Shown: in pieces, positions 59,432 to 64,000 of the stretch | Layout: each line of letters begins with the position of its first letter | How positions within the stretch are numbered: the first letter of the stretch is position 1 | NCBI GenBank assembly: GCA_963760965.1 | Contig: CAVXEW010000005.1 | Coordinates: 1 to 64,000 of the forward strand | Length of the DNA stretch: 64,000 nt | Origin: Pararhizobium_B sp963760965 | GTDB lineage: Bacteria; Pseudomonadota; Alphaproteobacteria; Rhizobiales; Rhizobiaceae | Reading direction: 5' to 3' | The notes under the pieces: generated by a model | Told to the model about the DNA's origin: nothing | Database searches by the model: none | The model's input: the letters and a program-made list of their open reading frames with translations, nothing else | Position numbers and translations under genes: made by a program

Positions 59432-59935
59432 TCAATTGCCGCGGCGCGAGCTCATCACGGCACGGCCCAGCCTTTCCAGCGACGCCCTCAGCCCCGCGTC
59501 CTCGATCTCGCCGAGCATGGCGCCCAGCCGCTCCGCGTCGCCCGGCGCCAGCGGGCGCTGGCGCCGGCGGGGCGCTGCCTCGGCCACCGGCTTCTGCACG
59601 ATGCGGAGCCTGTCTACGGCCGGGTAGCCGAAGAAGGCGTTGATGCGGCCGATCAGCTCGTCACGCGAATGCATCAGGAACAGCGCCCTCGCCCCCTCGC
59701 AGGCGACGGTCAGCACGCCCGGCGTGAAGCCGCCCTCCTCGACCGTCTCGCGCCCCTGCCGCCGGTCCCAGCGGATTTCCTCCGGGCGGGTGCAGCCGGC
59801 GAATTCGGGGCCGGCGATCTCGCCCCACGAGCCGAGCAGCATGGTGTCGATGCCCGCCCGCCGGGCGAGGATCGGATCGAGCATGCCGTTGGCGATCTCG
59901 CTGATCTGCCGGACGCCTTTCCTGGCCTGTCTCAT
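59432..59935 (-). CDS. DUF721 (DciA-like) protein
   Basis: A 167-residue protein from ATG 59935 (MRQARKGVRQISEIANG). The first 100 residues match the DUF721/DciA domain: ILARRAGIDTMLLGSWGEIAG, then LTVACEGARALFLMHSRDELIGRINAFFGYPAVDRLRI. DciA proteins load replicative helicase in many bacteria; that role here is inferred from family. The Arg-rich C-terminal tail is typical. It is divergent from mutY, about 105 bases upstream of the dsbA-like gene. Confidence 0.82.
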   Translation of the reverse strand: MRQARKGVRQISEIANGMLDPILARRAGIDTMLLGSWGEIAGPEFAGCTRPEEIRWDRRQGRETVEEGGFTPGVLTVACEGARALFLMHSRDELIGRINAFFGYPAVDRLRIVQKPVAEAAPRRRQRPLAPGDAERLGAMLGEIEDAGLRASLERLGRAVMSSRRGN

Positions 59936-60192
59936 CTTCGTTTTCCGTCCAAATCCACCCCGGTGCGCCGACCCGCGTCCACGCCGGCACCGGCCAGCCG
60001 GCGGCGAAGGGCGCTGAGCCCGGGTCCCTCGCCGGGCATGATATTCACCGAACCGGCGATTGCATAGACGAGGAACGGCAACACAGGCGCCGAAACGGCC
60101 GACGCCGGCGGGGCGGCCCGGGCGGGCAAGTATCGACGCGACCGAGCGGGCTGTGTACAACACCGCCCGCGCCACCCCGAACCCGTGAGCCG

Positions 60193-61269
60193 ATGCCAGC
60201 CGCTTCGCCAAGACAGTCCGACCTCCTGCTCGACTGGTACGACCGCCATCACCGCGACCTGCCGTGGCGGGTGCCGCCGCATGCCCGGCAGTCGGGCGTC
60301 CGGGCGGACCCCTACCGCGTCTGGCTGTCGGAGATCATGCTGCAGCAGACGACGGTGCGGGCGGCGGGTCCCTATTTCGAGGCTTTCGTCCACCGTTGGC
60401 CGACGGTGGAGGCGCTCGCTGCCGCCGGTGAAGATGCCGTCCTGCGCGCCTGGGCGGGGCTTGGATACTATTCGCGCGCCCGCAACCTGAAGAAGTGCGC
60501 GGACCACGTCGCACACGCCCTCGGCGGCCGGTTTCCCGATACGGCCGACGAGCTGGCGAAGCTCCCGGGCATCGGCCCCTACACCTCGGCCGCCATCGCC
60601 GCCATCGCCTTCGATCGCCGCGAGGCCGTGGTCGACGGCAATGTCGAGCGCGTCGTCAGCCGGCTCGAGGCAATCGAGGTGCCGCTGCCGCAGGCCAAGC
60701 CGCTGATCCGGGAGATCGCGGGGGAGATGACGCCGGAGCGCCGGCCGGGCGACTTCGCGCAGGCGATGATGGACCTCGGGGCGACGGTCTGCACGCCGCG
60801 AAGGCCCGCCTGCGCGCTCTGCCCGCTCGGTGCGGGGTGCGTGGCCCGCAGGGACGGCGATCCCGAGACCTTTCCGCGGAAGGCCGCAAGGAAGGAAAGG
60901 CCGAAACGGCGCGGCGCGGCGTTCGTCGCGATCGATCCCGGCGGGGCGGTCTATCTGACGAAACGGGCCGCGACGGGGCTTCTCGCCGGCATGACCCAGG
61001 TGCCGACGACGGACTGGACGGCGCGCGCCGACGGGGCGGTCGACGCGGGGGCGGCGCCGTTCCCGGGCAACTGGCGGCGGGCCGGCCGGATCGGCCACGT
61101 CTTCACCCATTTCTCGCTCGAGCTCGACGTCTACGCCGCCCGCCTGCCACGCCGGCCTCCGGTCGGCGAGGGATGGTGGTCGGCTCCCCACGAGCTTCCC
61201 GGCGAAGCGCTGCCGACGGTGATGAGGAAATCCATCGCGGCCGCCATCCCGGACGCCTTCAGGAACTGA
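60193..61269 (+). CDS. mutY: A/G-specific adenine DNA glycosylase
   Basis: A 358-residue base-excision enzyme that removes A opposite 8-oxoG. HhH-GPD features: LPWRVPPH, SEIMLQQTTV (catalytic Glu), LPGIGPYTSAAIAAIAF and VVDGNVERV (catalytic Asp region). The [4Fe-4S] loop CTPRRPACALCPLGAGC (C-x6-C-x2-C-x5-C) is present, and the C-terminal NUDIX-like domain ends in GHVFTHFSLEL. ATG 60193 gives the expected length. The frame is clean. It is followed 15 bases later by a HAD gene. Confidence 0.95.
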   Translation: MPAASPRQSDLLLDWYDRHHRDLPWRVPPHARQSGVRADPYRVWLSEIMLQQTTVRAAGPYFEAFVHRWPTVEALAAAGEDAVLRAWAGLGYYSRARNLKKCADHVAHALGGRFPDTADELAKLPGIGPYTSAAIAAIAFDRREAVVDGNVERVVSRLEAIEVPLPQAKPLIREIAGEMTPERRPGDFAQAMMDLGATVCTPRRPACALCPLGAGCVARRDGDPETFPRKAARKERPKRRGAAFVAIDPGGAVYLTKRAATGLLAGMTQVPTTDWTARADGAVDAGAAPFPGNWRRAGRIGHVFTHFSLELDVYAARLPRRPPVGEGWWSAPHELPGEALPTVMRKSIAAAIPDAFRN

Positions 61270-61284
61270 AACCGGAGAGTTTTC

Positions 61285-61897
61285 GTGACCCAGGAAATCC
61301 GCCACATCGTCTTCGACATCGGCAAGGTTCTCGTGCACTACGATCCGGACATCCCGTTCTCGCGGGTCATCCCGGACGAACGGCGTCGCAAATGGTTCTT
61401 CGACAATGTCTGCACGCACGAGTGGAACCTGGAGCAGGACCGCGGGCGCAGCTGGGCGGAGGCGGAGCGGCTGCTGATCGAGCGATTTCCGGAAGAGGAA
61501 GCGAACATCCGGGCCTTCCGCGCCTGCTGGCCGGAGATGGTCCCCTACCACTACGAGGACACCCGTCGCGCTCCTGCGGCAGCTCGTCGCCGACGGGCGC
61601 GACGTGACGCTGCTGACGAATTTCGCGGCCGACACCTTCCGGAAGGCCCGGGAACTCTATCCCTTCCTCGACGAGCCGAGGGGCGTGACGGTGTCGGCGG
61701 AGGTCGGCCTCGTGAAGCCCGATCCGGCGATCTACGCCCGTCACGCCCGCGACTTCGAGCTCGATCCGGAAGCGATCTTCTTCGTCGACGATTCGGCGGC
61801 GAACGTCGAGGCGGCCCGCGAGGCCGGCTGGCGGGCCGTCCGGTTCACGGACGGGGAGAGGCTCGAGAATGACCTGCGCCTCGCGGGGCTGCTGTGA
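61285..61897 (+). CDS. HAD-family hydrolase (HAD-IA), frameshifted
   Basis: About 203 residues with GTG start 61285 after an accGGAGAg site. Motif I is FDIGKVLVHYD, with Ile in place of the nucleophile Asp's partner position (FDxG rather than DxD), as in epoxide-hydrolase-like HAD-IA members. Motif II is LLTNFA, motif III VGLVKPDPAIY, motif IV FFVDDSAANVEAA. One insertion near 61563 (acc|c|gtc) shifts the frame. The substrate is unknown. Probably co-transcribed with mutY. Confidence 0.85.
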
Positions 61898-62044
61898 GCC
61901 CGGCGGCGACGGCTCGCTGCCGTCCGGTCGGCGCGGGAGGGCACGTTCATAAAACGTTAACCTTCACGCGCCATGATTCCCCCGAGCTTTCGTCCCCGCC
62001 CCTGACCACGGATGTACTGGCATCGGCAAGCGGGACGGTCAGAA

Positions 62045-62070
62045 GGTCGGGGCATTCCCCGGCCTTTTTT
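62045..62070 (+). terminator. rho-independent terminator after mutY-HAD
   Basis: ggtcgggg, loop catt, ccccggcc form an 8-bp stem (one G-U) followed directly by six T's (62065-62070). It lies 150 bases after the HAD stop and 54 before the phosphomannomutase start, separating the two units. Confidence 0.85.
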
Positions 62071-62123
62071 CGTCTGCTTCCGTCCGCCGGAGCGGAAGGC
62101 ACCTTCCGGAAGGGCGGGAGACG

Positions 62124-63484
62124 ATGAGTTCCCCTTTCAAGGCGTATGACGTGCGCGGCGAGGTGCCGGGCCAGGTGAACGTGCCGTTCGCCTACCGGTT
62201 CGGGCTTGCGGCGGCAGGCTGCCTTGGGCCGCGCAGCGCGGTCGTCGGCCACGACATGCGCAGCGACAGCCCGGCGCTGGCGGCGGCGGTCGCCCAGGGC
62301 CTGCTCGATTCCGGCGTCGACGTGCTTCCCGCGGGGCGATGCGGGACCGAGGAAGTCTATTTCCACACCGCGGACACGGATGCCGACCTCGGCCTGATGG
62401 TGACGGCGAGCCACAACCCGGCGAACTACAACGGCATCAAGATGGTGCTGAAGGGAGCCCGGGCCGCCACGCGCGAAAATGCCCTCGACGCCATCGAGGA
62501 GGCGGTGCTTTCAGGGCGCAGGCTCGCGACTGTCGCAAGCTTCGCCGGCCGCGGCCGCCTTGCGCCGGAGCTTCCGCGCCGGACCTATGTGGAGCGCCTC
62601 CTGCGGCAGGTCGAGGGACTTCGACCTCGCGCCGCTGAAGATCCTCTGCCATGCCGGCAACGGCTGCGCCGGACCGGTCGTCGACGCGCTCGAGCCGCAC
62701 CTGCCGTTCACCTTCGTCAAGCTCGACCACGAACCCGACCCGGCCCTTCCGAACGGCGTCCCGAATCCGCTGCTGCCGGAGAAGCGCTCGCGCGCCGCCG
62801 AGGCGGTGGTGGCCAGCGGCGCCGACCTCGGCATCGCCTGGGACGGTGATTTCGACCGCTGCTTCTTCTACGACCACGAGGGGCGCTTCGTCGAAGGCTA
62901 CTACCTCGTCGGCCTGATCGCCCAGATGGCGCTGCGCCGGGAGCCCGGCGCGACGGTCGTCCACGATCCGCGCCTGACCTGGAACACGATCGACGTGGTG
63001 ACGGCCGCCGGCGGCACGCCGAGGCCCTGCAAGGTCGGCCACGCCTTCTTCAAGCAGGCGATGCGCGCGGAGGACGCGGTCTATGGCGGGGAGATGAGCG
63101 CCCACCACTATTTCCGCGACTTCAGCTATTGCGACACCGGCATGCTGCCCTGGCTCGCCGTCGCGGCGGAGATGTCGGTCACGCGGGGCGACGCTCGCCG
63201 GGCTGGTCGGGGAGCGGGTGGCGGCCTTCCCCTGCTCCGGCGAGATCAACTTCACCGTCGACGACGCGGCCGGAATCCTGGCGCGCATCGCCGACCGCTA
63301 CGCACGGCTGAACCCGAAGGTCGACGAACTCGACGGGCTCTCGATGGAGTTCGACGACTGGCGCTTCAACCTGCGTTCCTCCAACACCGAACCGCTGCTT
63401 CGGCTCAACCTCGAAACCCGCGGCGACCGGGCGCTGATGGAGCGCATGACGGCGGAGATCTCGGAGCTGATCCGCGCGGCGTGA
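62124..63484 (+). CDS. manB: phosphomannomutase/phosphoglucomutase, frameshifted
   Basis: About 453 residues from ATG 62124 (MSSPFKAYDVRGEVPGQ), with GGGAG upstream. The active-site phosphoserine loop VTASHNPANYNGIK (about 92-105), metal loop WDGDFDRCFFYD, sugar-binding GGEMSAHHYFRDF and phosphate-binding RSSNTEPLLRLNLE are all present. Two insertions near 62617 and 63192 shift the frame. It makes mannose-1-phosphate for ManC and probably glucose-1-phosphate. It is separate from manC by 45 kb, and followed by a 376-base gap. Confidence 0.9.
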
Positions 63485-63860
63485 AGGCCGGCCGAATCGC
63501 CTCTCGCCTCGGGCGAAGGCGGGCGGTTCCGGCCGGCGGGCCTCTTCCCCCGGTTGCATGCCCGTGCCAGCGACGGCCTGCGCTTGCGCGGCCGCCCTCG
63601 CCCGTTCGGGGCAATATGGCCCGCTCTTGTAACGAACGTGACATCGGCCTCGAGACGGCGACCATCGACGGGACGGGATGGCACGGCACCGGCCCCCGGT
63701 CGGAAGAAGGCAGGTACATCAACTGGCTGCCGATCGGCGCGCAGGCCTGCGGCAACAGCCCGGACAAGCAAGCTTCTTGCCGTATCATGTGATCTTCGGG
63801 ACACTTCGCCTTGATCGGATCATATAAGATTACTCTATTCAACTTGGAAAGGAATTTATC
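63485..63860. other. intergenic region with a GC to AT transition
   Basis: The first 300 bases keep the GC-rich style without a believable gene. From about 63785 the sequence becomes AT-rich (cggatcatataagattactc), leading into the gene at 63861. This looks like the edge of a transferred segment, and may carry that gene's promoter. Confidence 0.45.
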
Positions 63861-64000
63861 ATGGGTGTAAAATCTATAGCTGCAAACGGCGGCAAGCTCT
63901 TAGCCAAGCCGTATAATAAAATCGACGAGAAGACAGAGTTTTTCCTCAGAACAATGCGCGTCGATGTCAAACCTTACAATAATGAATCCAAAAAGTATAT
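63861..64000 (+). CDS. unknown protein, 5' part only
   Basis: Open from ATG 63861 to the window end, with AAAGGAAT just upstream at good spacing. The 46 visible residues (MGVKSIAANGGKLLAKPY, then KIDEKTEFFLRTMR) show no motif I recognise. Codons are far more AT-rich than in the neighbours, suggesting recent acquisition. The rest lies outside the window, so no function can be offered. Confidence 0.6.
   Translation, partial: MGVKSIAANGGKLLAKPYNKIDEKTEFFLRTMRVDVKPYNNESKKY

Noticed and set aside
55113..59627. A 1,504-codon plus-strand open frame
   Set aside because: Antisense to smc and the dsbA-like gene, which have full family motifs; no recognisable domains in the plus frame.

Overview
The window reads as high-GC (codons mostly ending in G or C) chromosome of an alphaproteobacterium of the Hyphomicrobiales (Rhizobiales), plausibly near Aurantimonadaceae; the genus is inference. 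Support comes from the betCBA choline-O-sulfate genes, an APS-type CysH, the smc / dsbA-like / DUF721 / mutY neighbourhood, BioY, PPDK, and a rhizobial-type intergenic repeat at 43.9 kb. No rRNA, tRNA or CRISPR was seen.

Layout. 1-0.9 kb: decayed IS110 and IS5 transposase fragments. 1.1-17 kb, all on the minus strand: a surface/secretion block. A very large DUF4082/cadherin-repeat protein with a dimethylformamidase-like domain is followed by a small ORF, a HlyB-type type I secretion ATPase, an HlyD adaptor, a Wzz-like chain-length protein, a CpsD-like kinase with an altered P-loop and an asparagine-synthase-like protein; manC lies upstream. 17-24 kb: SDR and thiolase genes divergent from betC-betB-betA. 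24-28.7 kb: assimilatory sulfate genes cysH, cysD, cysN with galE inserted on the other strand. 28.8-31.2 kb: ugd and a UDP-glucuronate 4-epimerase. 31.4 kb: a DUF2793 phage-type protein. 32.8-36.2 kb: rmlACBD. 36.5-39.3 kb: a second sulfate-activation pair, cysD-cysNC (NodPQ type). 39.7 kb: a decayed initiating sugar transferase. 40.3 kb: a CapD/FlaA1 protein. 42-53 kb: mostly housekeeping (bioY, MBL hydrolase, DUF1499, corA, kup, ppdK). 52.7-55 kb: DegT aminotransferase and kpsF. 55-61.9 kb: smc, dsbA-like, DUF721, mutY, HAD. 62.1 kb: phosphomannomutase. The last 140 bases start an AT-rich unknown gene.

How the genes fit together. Much of the window supplies activated sugars: GDP-mannose (manB, manC), UDP-galactose (galE), UDP-glucuronate and UDP-galacturonate (ugd, epimerase), dTDP-rhamnose (rmlACBD), a CapD-modified UDP-HexNAc, a DegT amino sugar, arabinose-5-phosphate for Kdo (kpsF), and PAPS (cysD-cysNC). 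Wzz and the kinase-like protein would control chain length and export. No intact glycosyltransferase, Wzx or Wzy is present, so the polymer is assembled elsewhere or the locus is partly decayed. The large repeat protein with adjacent T1SS is probably a secreted surface protein.

Data quality. Many conserved genes (betA, betB, betC, cysD, cysN, ugd, galE, kup, corA, capD, ppdK, manB, thiolase) carry single-base indels, mostly +1, clustered in about 12.2-12.5, 18.4-30, 41.5-51.5 and 61.5-63.2 kb, while long stretches between are clean. I annotate these as single genes with frameshifts, most likely sequence errors.
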